Assembly (NCBI GenBank): GCA_025060295.1
Contig: JANXCH010000013.1
Span: 1 to 64,000 of the forward strand
Length of the DNA stretch: 64,000 nt
Direction of reading: 5' to 3'
Source of the DNA: Dehalococcoidia bacterium
GTDB taxonomy: Bacteria > Chloroflexota > Dehalococcoidia > Lucifugimonadales > HRBIN23
The position numbers were made by a program, and so were the translations under genes. Under the pieces are notes generated by a model, which was not told the DNA's origin, ran no database searches, and saw only the letters and a list, made by a program, of their open reading frames with translations. The first letter of the stretch is position 1, and every line of letters begins with the position of its first letter. Positions 24,599-33,313 of this stretch are shown here, one piece after another.

Positions 24599-25069
24599 AT
24601 GCCCAAAGGCGATTTCCGCTTCCACTTTCCCTTGCGGGTGCGCTGGGCCGATTGCGACCCTCTGGGGCACGTGTTCCACGGGCGGTACTTGGAGTTCACC
24701 GAGCAGGCGCAAGGGGAGTACTACCGCAATCTGGGCACCAGCATCTACCGCCTGGCCCAGAAGGGCTATTTTGACACCATCGTGGTGAAGGTTACCGCTG
24801 AGTATTTTGCCCCCGCCCTGGTAGACGACCTCTTGGATATCTACACCCGCGTCTCCCGCTTGGGGGTGAAGAGCATCACTATGCTGTCGGAAATCTACCG
24901 GCAGGGGGAGGAGCGGCTGTTGTGTCGGGTGGAGGTGGTGTATGCAGGGTGGGACGGGGCGGCCCAGCGCACCAAGCCCGTTCCGGAGGACCTACGGCGT
25001 CTCATTAGCCACTTTGAGGCGACGGGGGAGGTACTCCCCCTGGCGCAGTTCCCCAACCTGCGGGTTTAG
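24599..25069 (+). CDS. Acyl-CoA thioesterase, 4-hydroxybenzoyl-CoA thioesterase/YbgC family
   Basis: 156 residues from ATG 24599. The active-site region is FPLRVRWADCDPLGHVFHGR, followed by YLEFTEQAQGEYYRNLGTSI, which matches the D-x-D-x-x-GHV-x4-Y pattern of this thioesterase clan. KVTAEYFAPALVDDLLDIYT and KSITMLSEIYRQGEERLLC continue the hotdog strands. It would release free acid from an acyl-CoA. It ends the four-gene plus-strand string and converges with the coiled-coil gene by a 4-nt stop overlap. Confidence 0.85.
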   Translation: MPKGDFRFHFPLRVRWADCDPLGHVFHGRYLEFTEQAQGEYYRNLGTSIYRLAQKGYFDTIVVKVTAEYFAPALVDDLLDIYTRVSRLGVKSITMLSEIYRQGEERLLCRVEVVYAGWDGAAQRTKPVPEDLRRLISHFEATGEVLPLAQFPNLRV

Positions 25070-25602
25070 CGGGCCAGCAGGACACCGATAATCGCCCCCA
25101 GGATCGTAATCCCTTGCACGATAATGAGGCCGATGATCCACCGGCTGTTGCTTTCCAGGGTGGTGCGAAGGGCGCTGATCTCGGCCCGCCTGGATGTAAG
25201 TTCGCCCCGCACTTCGGTGCGCAAAGCATTGTACTTAGCGTCCATCTCCTGGCGCAGAGCGGAGTATTTGGTGTCCATCTCCTGGCGGAAGGTAGCGATC
25301 TCGGCGCGCATCCCGCCCAGTTCGGCCCGCACCTCGGTGCGGAGGGCGTCGTGTTTAGCGTCCATCTCCTGGCGCAGGGCGGAGTATTTGGCGTCCATCT
25401 CCTGGCGGAAAGCACTGATCTCCTGGCGCACCTCGACGCGCAGGGCTTCGTATTTGGTGTCCGTCTCCTGGCGCAAGGCGCTGAACTCCGCCCGCATCTC
25501 CTGGCGGAGGGCGAGCACCTCCTGGTGCAGAGCCTCCAGGCGCTCCGTGAGTTGCTCGGCTATCCCTTCCAGGCGGGAGACCCGTTCCTCTATGGCGGCC
25601 AT
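25066..25602 (-). CDS. Coiled-coil protein with C-terminal membrane anchor
   Basis: 178 residues. Residues 1-145 are heptad-rich coiled coil made of recurring units such as FRQEMDAKYSALRQEMDAK and ALRTEVR. Residues about 155-177 form one membrane helix (WIIGLIIVQGITILGAIIGV). No enzymatic motif is seen. Similar tail-anchored coiled coils are widespread in Chloroflexota and often unnamed. It is last in the gcv gene string, 50 nt after gcvPB. It may be an independent passenger there. Confidence 0.7.
   Translation of the reverse strand: MAAIEERVSRLEGIAEQLTERLEALHQEVLALRQEMRAEFSALRQETDTKYEALRVEVRQEISAFRQEMDAKYSALRQEMDAKHDALRTEVRAELGGMRAEIATFRQEMDTKYSALRQEMDAKYNALRTEVRGELTSRRAEISALRTTLESNSRWIIGLIIVQGITILGAIIGVLLAR
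25201..25440. repeat. Two tandem 120-bp imperfect repeats inside the coiled-coil gene
   Basis: 25201-25320 and 25321-25440 are near copies (for example TCCATCTCCTGGCGCAG at 25241 and 25361), an offset of exactly 40 codons. This shows that the coiled coil grew by duplication without breaking the frame. Confidence 0.8.
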
Positions 25603-25652
25603 ACCTTCTCACCCGCAAGCATATACCCTATCTCTACGGGGAGCAACTCGTG

Positions 25653-27146
25653 CTAGGGAGTGGGTTTCCAGCGCAGGTCGGGCTGGCGGGCGGCGCGGGC
25701 CTCGTCCAGGCGCCCCACCGGGGTCGTATGGGGGGCCGAGCGGAGCACCTCGGGGTTCTCCTCGGCCTCCCGGGCGATGCGGTGCATCACCTCAATGAAG
25801 TAGTCCAGGGTCTCCTTGCCCTCGGTCTCCGTCGGCTCAATCATCAGGGCCTCGTCCACGATCAGGGGGAAGTACATGGTGGGCGGGTGGATGCCGAAGT
25901 CTAGGAGGCGCTTGGCGATGTCCAGGGCCTTGATCCCAGAGGCCTTCTGCCGACGGGCGGAGAACACCACCTCGTGCATGCAGTGGCGCTCGTAGGGGAG
26001 GTGGAAGAGGGGGCGCAGGCGGGCCAGGATATAGTTGGCAGAGAGGACGGCGTCCTCGCTCACCTGGCGCAGGCCCGGGGCACCCAGGGCGCGGATGTAA
26101 GTATAGGCGCGCACCAGCACCCCGAAGTTGCCCTGGAAGGCCCCCAGGCGCCCTATGGACTGGGAGGGACGGGTGAAGGTGTAGACCTCTCTGCCGTCCA
26201 CGTCCCGCCGCTGGACGACAGGGGTGGGTAAGAAGGGGAGGAGGCGTTGGGCCACGCAGACGGGGCCGGCGCCAGGGCCGCCTCCGCCATGAGGGGTGCT
26301 GAAGGTCTTGTGGAGGTTGAGGTGGCAGACATCAAACCCTAACTGGCCAATCTTCACCCGCCCCAGCAGGGCGTTCATGTTGGCCCCGTCCCCATACACC
26401 AAGCCCCCCGCCCGATGGACGATGTCGCAGACCTCCACGATGTGGCGGTCGAAAAGGCCCAGGGTGCTGGGGAGGGTGATCATCAGCCCTGCCAGGTCAG
26501 GGCCACACGCCTCCCGCAGGGCCGACAGGTCGGTATTGCCGTCCTTATCCGAGGGGATGCTTACCACGCGGAAGCCGGCCATAGCTGCCGAGGCGGGGTT
26601 AGTGCCGTGGGCCGAGTCGGGGATGAGCATGACGGTGCGGTGGGTGTCGCCGCGGGCGTGGTGGTAGGCGCGCATCATCAGGACGCCCGCCAGTTCCCCG
26701 TGTGCTCCTGCCAGGGGAGCCAGGGAGCACCCCGCCATCCCCGTGATCTCCGCCAGATAGGTCTGCAAGCGCCACAGCAGTTTCAACGCCCCTTGCACCG
26801 TCTCCTCGGGCTGCAGGGGGTGCAGGGCGGAGAAGCCGGGGAGGGCGGCCGCCTCCTCGTTGATCTTGGGGTTGTACTTCATAGTGCACGAGCCGAGGGG
26901 GTAGAAGTTGGTGTCCACCGAGAAGTTCATCTGGGAGAGGGTGGAGAAGTAGCGGACCACCTCGGCCTCGGACACCTCGGGGAGGGGGAGGTCGTCCCGC
27001 ATCAGGTGGGTAGGGGGAGCCTCCTGAGGGGGCACATCCAAAGGGGGGATACTCGCCCCGATGCGCCCGGGCACCGAGCGCTCCATCAGAAGCCGTCGGG
27101 CGTGGGCCAGGAGGGCGTCGCGCGGGGTAGCGGGTGTGGTGGTCAT
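25653..27146 (-). CDS. gcvPB: Glycine dehydrogenase (decarboxylating) subunit 2
   Basis: 497 residues. This is the PLP-bearing half of the split P-protein. [16 protein letters not shown] and [20 protein letters not shown] bracket the substrate site. [19 protein letters not shown] carries the Schiff-base Lys. With GcvPA it decarboxylates glycine and passes the methylamine to the lipoyl arm of GcvH. It follows gcvPA by 78 nt in the order gcvT-gcvH-gcvPA-gcvPB. I see no internal defect. Confidence 0.96.
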   Translation of the reverse strand: MTTTPATPRDALLAHARRLLMERSVPGRIGASIPPLDVPPQEAPPTHLMRDDLPLPEVSEAEVVRYFSTLSQMNFSVDTNFYPLGSCTMKYNPKINEEAAALPGFSALHPLQPEETVQGALKLLWRLQTYLAEITGMAGCSLAPLAGAHGELAGVLMMRAYHHARGDTHRTVMLIPDSAHGTNPASAAMAGFRVVSIPSDKDGNTDLSALREACGPDLAGLMITLPSTLGLFDRHIVEVCDIVHRAGGLVYGDGANMNALLGRVKIGQLGFDVCHLNLHKTFSTPHGGGGPGAGPVCVAQRLLPFLPTPVVQRRDVDGREVYTFTRPSQSIGRLGAFQGNFGVLVRAYTYIRALGAPGLRQVSEDAVLSANYILARLRPLFHLPYERHCMHEVVFSARRQKASGIKALDIAKRLLDFGIHPPTMYFPLIVDEALMIEPTETEGKETLDYFIEVMHRIAREAEENPEVLRSAPHTTPVGRLDEARAARQPDLRWKPTP

Positions 27147-27224
27147 GGCCGTGCTCCTACAATGCTCTTCTGTTCTGGTGTAAGGCCTTCACCTTCCAGG
27201 TACCATTGGAAGGTGTCCATGCTG

Positions 27225-28568
27225 TTATCCCCCGTGGCGGGCGGGGGCCTGCTGGGCCACCTCAGCCAGGGCGTGGGCGAAGGATTCTATCTCCTGGCGG
27301 GTGTTCATCTCCGTTACGCACACCAGCATGCCGTTGGGAATGAGGGGGCTAATGTCCAGCCCGCCGATGATGCGCCGCTGCAGGAGCCGACGGTTGATCT
27401 CGGCAGGGGCGATGGGGCATTGGACGACGAACTCCTGGAAGAACACACCCTGCAGGGGGAGGCGATAGCCGGGGATGGCGCTCACGAGGCGGGCGGCGTA
27501 GTGGGCCTTGTGCCATACCAGTTCGGCCACCGTGCGCAGGCCCTGTTTGCCCAGGGCGGCCAGGTAGATAGCCACCGCCGTGGCGATAAGGGCCTGGGAG
27601 GTGCAGATGTTGCTGGTGGCCCGCTCCCGACGGATGTGCTGTTCGCGTGTTTGAAGGGTCAGGACATAGCCGATGCGCCCCTGGGCGTCCACCGTCTTCC
27701 CCACCACGCGCCCGGGCATCTGGCGCAGGTAGCGCTCCCGACAGGTGAACAGGCCCACATACGGCCCGCCGAAGGAGAGGGGCACCCCCAACCCCTGGCA
27801 CTCCCCGGTGACGATGTCCGCCCCGTAGTGGCCGGGGGGCTTGAACAGGGCGCAAGCCAGGGGGTCGGCGCTGACCACCAGCAGGGCCCCGCGGGCGTGG
27901 GCAACCTGGGCCAGGCGCTCCAGGTCCTCCAGGTAGCCGAAGAAGTTGGGCCACTGGGCGATGAGGCAGGCGGTGCGCTCGTCCACCTGGGGGGCGGAGA
28001 CGGGGACGGTGGCGACGGTGAGGGCTTGGGGGCGGGTGTAGGTCTCCACCACCTCACGGTAGCGGGGGTTGAGGGTGTCCAGGAGGGCGATGTGGGTGCG
28101 CCCAGTGACGCGACAGGCCATAAGGGCCGCCTCGGCCAGAGCGGTGGCCCCGTCGTACATCCCGGCGTTGGCCACCTCCATACCCGTGAGCAGGCAGACC
28201 ATGCTCTGGAACTCGTAGGTGGCCTGAAGGGTGCCCTGGGCCACTTCGGGCTGGTAGGGGGTGTAGGAGGTGAGGAACTCGCCCCGACTGGTCAAAGCCC
28301 GCACGATGGAGGGGATGTAGCGCCGGTAGGCCCCCGCTCCTAGGAAGCAGGCGTAGGAGGTGGGGGTGATGTTCTCGTTGGCCAGGGCCTCCAGTTCGCG
28401 GCGCAGGTCCATCTCGGCCAGGGGAGGGGGCAAATGAAGGGGCGGGTTACGATAGGCGGGGGGAATGTCGGCGAACAACTCCTCGGCCGAGGCGACGCCA
28501 ATGGCCTGGAGCATCTCCTGGCGCTGCTGGGGGGTGAGGGGCAAGTAGGGGTGGGCGAAGGTGGTCAT
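27225..28568 (-). CDS. gcvPA: Glycine dehydrogenase (decarboxylating) subunit 1
   Basis: 447 residues. The typical start HPYLPLTPQQRQEMLQAIG leads to FLGAGAYRRYIPSIVRALTS and EFLTSYTPYQPEVAQGTLQ, then GMYDGATALAEAALMACRVT, all hallmarks of the alpha half of the two-subunit P-protein. It partners GcvPB in glycine decarboxylation. It lies 21 nt after gcvH. The ribosome site AAGGAGGCATCCC is immediately upstream of its ATG. Confidence 0.96.
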   Translation of the reverse strand: MTTFAHPYLPLTPQQRQEMLQAIGVASAEELFADIPPAYRNPPLHLPPPLAEMDLRRELEALANENITPTSYACFLGAGAYRRYIPSIVRALTSRGEFLTSYTPYQPEVAQGTLQATYEFQSMVCLLTGMEVANAGMYDGATALAEAALMACRVTGRTHIALLDTLNPRYREVVETYTRPQALTVATVPVSAPQVDERTACLIAQWPNFFGYLEDLERLAQVAHARGALLVVSADPLACALFKPPGHYGADIVTGECQGLGVPLSFGGPYVGLFTCRERYLRQMPGRVVGKTVDAQGRIGYVLTLQTREQHIRRERATSNICTSQALIATAVAIYLAALGKQGLRTVAELVWHKAHYAARLVSAIPGYRLPLQGVFFQEFVVQCPIAPAEINRRLLQRRIIGGLDISPLIPNGMLVCVTEMNTRQEIESFAHALAEVAQQAPARHGG

Positions 28569-28589
28569 GGGATGCCTCCTTGAAAGAAA

Positions 28590-29000
28590 CTATCCCTTCC
28601 CTGCCACATACGCCTCATACTCCTGGGCGGTCAGAAGGGCGTTCAGTTCCTTCGGATCAGACGGGCGCACCTTCAGAAGCCACCCCTTCCCATAGGGATC
28701 CTGGTTAATCACCTCGGGGTGCTCCACCGCCTCCCGGTTCACCTCCAGCACCTCCCCGCTAATGGGCGAGAACAGGTCCGACACCGCCTTCACCGACTCC
28801 ACCTCGCCCATCTTCTTCATCTGGACAACGCGGTCGCCCGGCTTGGGCAGGTTGAGGAACACCACATCGCCCAACTGGTCCTGGGCGAAGTAGGTGATGC
28901 CCACCAGGGCGGTGCCGTCGTCCAGCAGGCGCACCCATTCGTGCTCCTTCGTGTAGCGGAGGTTGGAGGGGTAGTAGGGTGTGCGCGGGGTGTTGGGCAT
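28590..29000 (-). CDS. gcvH: Glycine cleavage system H protein
   Basis: 136 residues, normal length. LRYTKEHEWVRLLDDGTALV begins the barrel. The lipoylated Lys is in KMGEVESVKAVSDLFSPISG. NREAVEHPEVINQDPYGKGW follows. It shuttles the aminomethyl group between P and T proteins on its lipoyl arm. It lies between gcvT (14 nt upstream) and gcvPA. Confidence 0.96.
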   Translation of the reverse strand: MPNTPRTPYYPSNLRYTKEHEWVRLLDDGTALVGITYFAQDQLGDVVFLNLPKPGDRVVQMKKMGEVESVKAVSDLFSPISGEVLEVNREAVEHPEVINQDPYGKGWLLKVRPSDPKELNALLTAQEYEAYVAGKG

Positions 29001-29014
29001 AGGCGTATCCTCCT

Positions 29015-30133
29015 TTATCGGCTTTCGGCGCGCCGCCGGCTGTAGAAGGGGAGGGCAACTACCTCCCCAGGCACGCGCCGTCCGCGAATGTCTACTTCCA
29101 GAGGCGTGGCGGGCTGGGCGCAGGCCGGCTCCACATAGCCCATGCCGATGTCCTTCTCCAGGGTGGGGGAGAAGCCCCCGCTGGTAACACTGCCCACCAC
29201 CTTTCCATCATAGAGAATGGAGTAACCGTGGCGGGGCACCCCCCGCTGGTGAAGCACAAACCCCACCAGCCGCCGTCGCAAGCCCTGGGCCTGCTGGGCC
29301 AGGAGGGCCTCCCTCCCAATGAACCCCTCCCGTTGCAAATCCACGAAGCGCTCCAAGCCCGCCTCCAGGGGCGTGGTGGAGGGGTCAATGTCGGTGCCGT
29401 GGAGCATCAGCCCCGCCTCCAGGCGCAGGATGTCCCGCGCCCCCAGGCCGCAGGGCTGGGCACCCAGGGCCACAAGCCGTCGCCATAGGGCTGGCCCCCC
29501 CTCGGCAGGCACAACCACCTCCACCCCGTCCTCGCCCGTGTAGCCCGTGCGCCCCACCAGGGCGGGGAAAGTATTCCCGTCCAGGGTTAGGGTGCCCTCC
29601 CAAGCCCCGAAGGGGCGCAGGCCCTCCACCGGGGCCAGGGAGGCCATCTTCCCAAAGGCGTCGGGCCCCTGGAAAGCCACCATCACCGTCTGCAGGGTAA
29701 TATCTGTCAGGGTCAGGGGGGGGAACTCCCGCCCCCACTGGGCCAGCCACGCCCCCACAGCCAGACGATTGGCGGCGTTGCATACCAGCAGGTAGCGCTC
29801 CTCCCCCAGGCGGTAGAGGATGGTGTCGTCTATGATGCCCCCCTGGGGGTTGAGCAGGAAGCCGTAGCGGGCACGGCCGGGGCGCAAGGCGCGGGCGTCG
29901 TGGGTAAGCAAGCGGGCCAAAAGAGGCCCCGCCCCCGGCCCCTCTACCCGTATGCGCCCCATGTGGGAGACATCAAAGATGCCGCTGGCTGTGCGCACCG
30001 CCCGCACCTCGGCCAAAATGCCGGCGAACTGGAGGGGCATCTCCCAGCCGGCGAAGGGCACCATCTTGGCCCCCTGTGCCAGGTGCTCAGCGTAAAGGGC
30101 AGTACGCAAGAGGGAAGGAGGAGACGGGCTCAC
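29015..30133 (-). CDS. gcvT: Glycine cleavage system T protein (aminomethyltransferase)
   Basis: 372 residues. KMVPFAGWEMPLQFAGILAE, GIFDVSHMGRIRVEGPGAG and GRTGYTGEDGVEVVVPAEG are canonical. GARDILRLEAGLMLHGTDID holds the folate-site segment. It transfers the one-carbon unit to tetrahydrofolate and releases ammonia. It is the first gcv gene, 53 nt after the geranylgeranyl reductase gene. I looked in that gap for a glycine riboswitch and saw only a short TTACG-AGTAG-CGTAA hairpin. Confidence 0.95.
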   Translation of the reverse strand: MSPSPPSLLRTALYAEHLAQGAKMVPFAGWEMPLQFAGILAEVRAVRTASGIFDVSHMGRIRVEGPGAGPLLARLLTHDARALRPGRARYGFLLNPQGGIIDDTILYRLGEERYLLVCNAANRLAVGAWLAQWGREFPPLTLTDITLQTVMVAFQGPDAFGKMASLAPVEGLRPFGAWEGTLTLDGNTFPALVGRTGYTGEDGVEVVVPAEGGPALWRRLVALGAQPCGLGARDILRLEAGLMLHGTDIDPSTTPLEAGLERFVDLQREGFIGREALLAQQAQGLRRRLVGFVLHQRGVPRHGYSILYDGKVVGSVTSGGFSPTLEKDIGMGYVEPACAQPATPLEVDIRGRRVPGEVVALPFYSRRRAESR

Positions 30134-30186
30134 CTACGGCTCCTAAGTGGGGCTTACGAGTAGCGTAACCATGCCCCAGGGGGGTG

Positions 30187-31452
30187 TCAAGGCACGAAAG
30201 GCCCCAGGCCTATCCCCGCCCGCCCCTGGGAAAAGGCCCACGCCCATGCCACCCGCATCCCCTTGGGCCACAACGACAGGGGCAGGGTGCGAAAGGCCGT
30301 CCACAACGGGCCAGGGGCCAACAGGCGCGCAAACGCCCTCCCCGGGAAATCAATGTCCCCATGCTCTTGGATAACGCGGGCGATGCGGGGATGGCCCAGC
30401 ATCTGCAGGGCCACTGTCAGTTCCCGCGGGGTCAGGCCCAGCAACAGACGGCGGAGCACGCTGGCCCGTTGCACTTCCCGCCCTATGGGGGAGTGCCACC
30501 ACCGCTGGTAGGGGGCCAGGGCGCGGGCGGAACAGTCGTCCTTTTCCAGGGCGCGCTGGGCCACGGCGGCGCACCAATGGGCTGCCACGATGCCTGTGTA
30601 AATCCCCCCGCCCGAGGAGGGCTTCACCTGGCCCCCAGCGTCCCCCACCAGCAGAACGCCATCCCCCACCAAGCGGTGGGGATGCCCCGACGCCAGGGGG
30701 ATGACGCCCCCCTGCAGGCGCACCACCCGCGCCCCCCGCAGGGGCGGAAAGGTGTCCAGCAGGTGCTGGAGGAGCCGACGGGGGCTCACGCCCCGCTGGG
30801 AAGTGCCCACCCCAATGCGCGCCATCCCATCCCCCAGGGGGATGGCCCACCCAAACCAGCCTGGATAGGTATAGGGGTCCAGGGCCACATACACCAGGGA
30901 GGGGTCCAGCCCCTGGATGGCCACCTCGCCCCCCAGGGCGTAGACCACCTCCCGCGGGGCGACGCCCAACGCCTGGGCCACCACCGAGCGGGAGCCATCG
31001 GCCCCCACCACCAGGCGACACGCCACCGTCTCCTCGTGGCCGTTGCGCCGCAGGCGTAGATGCAGGGAGCCGTTGCCGTTGCGCTCTATCCCCAGGGCGC
31101 GGGCACCCAGGAGGAGATCGGCCCCCGCCTCCTGGGCCTGTGTGGCCAGGAAAGCATCCAGCCCCACTCGGTCAATGACCAGGGCTTTGGGATGGGAAGC
31201 CACCAGGGGCAGGGCCGTCCCCTCTGGGCCGAAGGTCAGCACACCCCGCACTGCGTTGCGTACCAGGGTGGCGGGGGCGTGGGCAGCCTCCAGGGTGCGG
31301 GGGGTTACCAGGCCCGAGCAGTGGCAGGGGACGCCCACCTGCAGGTGCTCCTCCACCAGAAGCACCCGAAAATGGCGCTGGGCCAGCAGGCGGGCCACTG
31401 TGGATCCTGCCGGCCCCGCCCCGACCACGACCACATCGTAGGTGAGCGCCAC
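30187..31452 (-). CDS. Geranylgeranyl reductase-family FAD oxidoreductase
   Basis: 421 residues. The Rossmann FAD loop VVVVGAGPAGSTVARLLAQR opens the protein. PCHCSGLVTPRTL is the family-specific Cys loop, ADGSRSVVAQALGV is the DG motif, and LLVGDAGGQVKPSSGGGIYT is the second FAD motif. Such enzymes reduce isoprenoid double bonds, for example in menaquinone tails or membrane lipids, but some act on other substrates. It lies 7 nt after the isocitrate-lyase-family gene and 53 nt before gcvT. There is no isoprenoid gene in the window to support a substrate. Confidence 0.85.
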   Translation of the reverse strand: MALTYDVVVVGAGPAGSTVARLLAQRHFRVLLVEEHLQVGVPCHCSGLVTPRTLEAAHAPATLVRNAVRGVLTFGPEGTALPLVASHPKALVIDRVGLDAFLATQAQEAGADLLLGARALGIERNGNGSLHLRLRRNGHEETVACRLVVGADGSRSVVAQALGVAPREVVYALGGEVAIQGLDPSLVYVALDPYTYPGWFGWAIPLGDGMARIGVGTSQRGVSPRRLLQHLLDTFPPLRGARVVRLQGGVIPLASGHPHRLVGDGVLLVGDAGGQVKPSSGGGIYTGIVAAHWCAAVAQRALEKDDCSARALAPYQRWWHSPIGREVQRASVLRRLLLGLTPRELTVALQMLGHPRIARVIQEHGDIDFPGRAFARLLAPGPLWTAFRTLPLSLWPKGMRVAWAWAFSQGRAGIGLGPFVP

Positions 31453-31459
31453 GGGAAAG

Positions 31460-32326
31460 TTACCTGCGGGAGGGAAGGGTCATGTCGGACACCCCGTAGC
31501 GCCGCTCCATCTCGTAAATCTGGGGCAAGCCCAGTACATCGGCGACTTCGGTGCGGATGATGTCCATCCAAGGGGTGTCCACCGTGCCCTTACGCTTCAG
31601 GTGGGTGAAGGCGTCCTTGAGCGCCCGGTAGATCACGCCGATGGTGGCCCCAGCGATCATAATCTTGAACCCCATGCGCTCCACCTCTTTGACGGGGCGG
31701 AGCATGCCGTTGTAGAGTTTGGGGATGTCGGGCAGGGCGCGGGCATAGGTCTCTAGATCCTCTTGGGTGCGGATGCCGTCCACGAACACCAGGTCGGCCC
31801 CCGCTGCGCGGTAGGCGCGACAGCGGCGGATGGTCTCCTCCCAGCCGTGCACGGCCAAGGCATCTGTGCGAGCAATGATGACGAAGTCCTTATCCCGGCG
31901 GGCGTCCAAGGCGGCGCGGATTTTCTGGACATGCTCCTCCAGGGGGACGACCTGCTTGCCCTCAAAGAAGCCACACTTCTTGGGGAACACCTGGTCTTCC
32001 AGATGGATGCCGGCCACCCCCGCATCCTCATACTCCCGCACCGTGCGCCAGACATTGATGGGGTTGCCATAGCCCGTGTCGGCGTCGCACAGCACGGGGG
32101 TGCGCACAGCGGCGGCGATGTAACGGGCGTTCTGGACCATCTCCGTTTGGGTAACCAGGCCCACATCGGGATAGCCCCGGGCGGCGGCGGTGCCGAAGCC
32201 TGTCATATATAGCAGGGGGAAGCCCACCGCCTCGGCAATTTTGGCCTGGAAGGCGTCAAACACGAAGGGGGCAAGGATCAGCCCGGGGCGTCGCAGAAGC
32301 CGGCGGAAGCGTGTGGTGGGTTTCAT
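31460..32326 (-). CDS. Isocitrate lyase/PEP mutase superfamily enzyme
   Basis: 288 residues. ATG 32326 is preferred over ATG 32332, because the AAGGAG site abuts the latter and is 6 nt from the former. The TIM-barrel motifs are LILAPFVFDAFQAKIAEAVG, LCDADTGYGNPINVWRTVRE (Mg-binding Asp), GIHLEDQVFPKKCGFFEGK (catalytic Cys loop) and IIARTDALAVHGWEETIRR. The KKCG form favours a lyase (2-methylisocitrate or 2,3-dimethylmalate type) over a phosphonomutase. The leuD-like gene 12 nt upstream encodes an aconitase-type hydratase subunit, the same pairing as dimethylmaleate hydratase with dimethylmalate lyase. The specific substrate is inference. Confidence 0.85.
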   Translation of the reverse strand: MKPTTRFRRLLRRPGLILAPFVFDAFQAKIAEAVGFPLLYMTGFGTAAARGYPDVGLVTQTEMVQNARYIAAAVRTPVLCDADTGYGNPINVWRTVREYEDAGVAGIHLEDQVFPKKCGFFEGKQVVPLEEHVQKIRAALDARRDKDFVIIARTDALAVHGWEETIRRCRAYRAAGADLVFVDGIRTQEDLETYARALPDIPKLYNGMLRPVKEVERMGFKIMIAGATIGVIYRALKDAFTHLKRKGTVDTPWMDIIRTEVADVLGLPQIYEMERRYGVSDMTLPSRR

Positions 32327-32338
32327 GGACATCTCCTT

Positions 32339-32860
32339 CTAGGATAGCGTCTTCCCTTGGGCCAGGCGCGCTTTGAGGTAGTTGTTGAGCCCGCCGGCCA
32401 TAAGGATTTGATAGGGCGGGCTATCTTTGGGCAGGGCCTCGGCCTGCAGGGTGAGGCCTTTGGTCAGGTTGCAAACATGCCCTGTCTCCACATCCACCTC
32501 CGCCATATCTCCCTCGTCAAAGGCCTTGGAGCCCCCCGGGCAGATGAGCACGGGGAAGGCGATGTGGGTGCTGTTGCGGAAGAAGAGGCGGGAGACGGAG
32601 CCGGCCGTCACGCAGGAGATGCCCAAGGCCTTGAGCATGCGCGCCGCCGGCCGGCTGGAACCGCACCCGAAGTTGCGCCCCGCGATGATGATGTCGCCGG
32701 GGGTTACTTGTTGTGCCCAGCCGGGGCGGTTAGCCTCCATGCAGAACTGGGCCGCCTCCTTGTCGGAGATGCCCGGGCGGGCCAGCATCCGCGTGCCGGG
32801 CATCATCAGGTCGGTGCTGATGTGGTCGCCGGACTTCCACACCTTGCCCGTGAAGCGCAT
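32339..32860 (-). CDS. leuD: Aconitase-family small subunit (LeuD-like hydratase swivel domain)
   Basis: 173 residues from ATG 32860, with AGGAGGGG ahead. GKVWKSGDHISTDLMMPGTR opens the swivel domain. IIIAGRNFGCGSSRPAARML is the substrate-binding GSSR loop. SRLFFRNSTHIAFPVLIC and a C-terminal GGLNNYLKARL follow. It normally works with a large Fe-S subunit as isopropylmalate or dimethylmaleate hydratase. The large subunit here is internally deleted (32872-33189), so this protein may lack a partner unless another copy exists. It is intact and has a good start. Confidence 0.82.
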   Translation of the reverse strand: MRFTGKVWKSGDHISTDLMMPGTRMLARPGISDKEAAQFCMEANRPGWAQQVTPGDIIIAGRNFGCGSSRPAARMLKALGISCVTAGSVSRLFFRNSTHIAFPVLICPGGSKAFDEGDMAEVDVETGHVCNLTKGLTLQAEALPKDSPPYQILMAGGLNNYLKARLAQGKTLS

Positions 32861-32871
32861 GGGCCCCTCCT

Positions 32872-33189
32872 CTACAGGAACTGGCGGGGGACGGTGATGT
32901 AGCCCGGTACCACCCAGGCGGCCACCGTAGCGGGGTTGGCCAGGTAGACGAAGGCCTTGGGACTTCCCATGCGCCCTTGAAAGTTGCGGTTGGAGGAGGA
33001 GATGCACACCTCCCCATCCCCCAGGACGCCCATGTGGAGGCCAGGGCAGGGCCCGCAGATGCTATGGGTAACAAGGGCACCTGCGATGACAGCGGTGCCG
33101 TCCAGCTTGGCCCAAATATATGCCCCCGGCTTGACCTGGGGGCGGCCCGAGGCACGGGCGAGGGTCTTCTCTGCCATTGTGGCGCCCAT
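32872..33189 (-). pseudogene. leuC: Internally deleted aconitase/LeuC large subunit
   Basis: 105 residues instead of about 420. The first 30 ([20 protein letters not shown]) match the LeuC N-terminus. The last 70 match its C-terminus: [40 protein letters not shown] and a proper end. The reading frame is kept across the junction near residue 33, but some 300 residues are missing. The lost part includes one Fe-S cysteine and most active-site residues. It cannot be a working dehydratase. It lies 11 nt before leuD and still has a ribosome site. Either it is a decayed gene kept for leuD translation, or the assembly has collapsed here. Confidence 0.75.
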
Positions 33190-33257
33190 GCGTCAATTCT
33201 CCTATCCATCGCCAGGGGCTGTAAGCCGGGGCAGGCCTTGCCCCCATGGTGGCCCGA

Positions 33258-33276
33258 GGGGACATGCCTGTCAAGG
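33258..33276 (-). promoter_or_regulatory. -35/operator element for the leuC'-leuD-gcv string
   Basis: On the minus strand this reads CCTTGACAGGCATGTCCCC, with a consensus TTGACA. It matches the plus-strand element at 33314-33332 at 16 of 19 positions, in inverted orientation. A matching -10 is poor (CACCAT-like near 33246). Confidence 0.5.
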
Positions 33277-33313
33277 ACGGAGCGCTACCCCAGATTTGTG
33301 GGGCTGTTCTCCC

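Noticed and set aside
26415-28343. 642-residue plus-strand frame across gcvPB/gcvPA
   Set aside because: It spans two real minus-strand genes and their gap, with low-complexity translation.
30134-30186. Glycine riboswitch before gcvT
   Set aside because: The gap is only 53 nt and lacks the conserved cores. Only a short hairpin is present.
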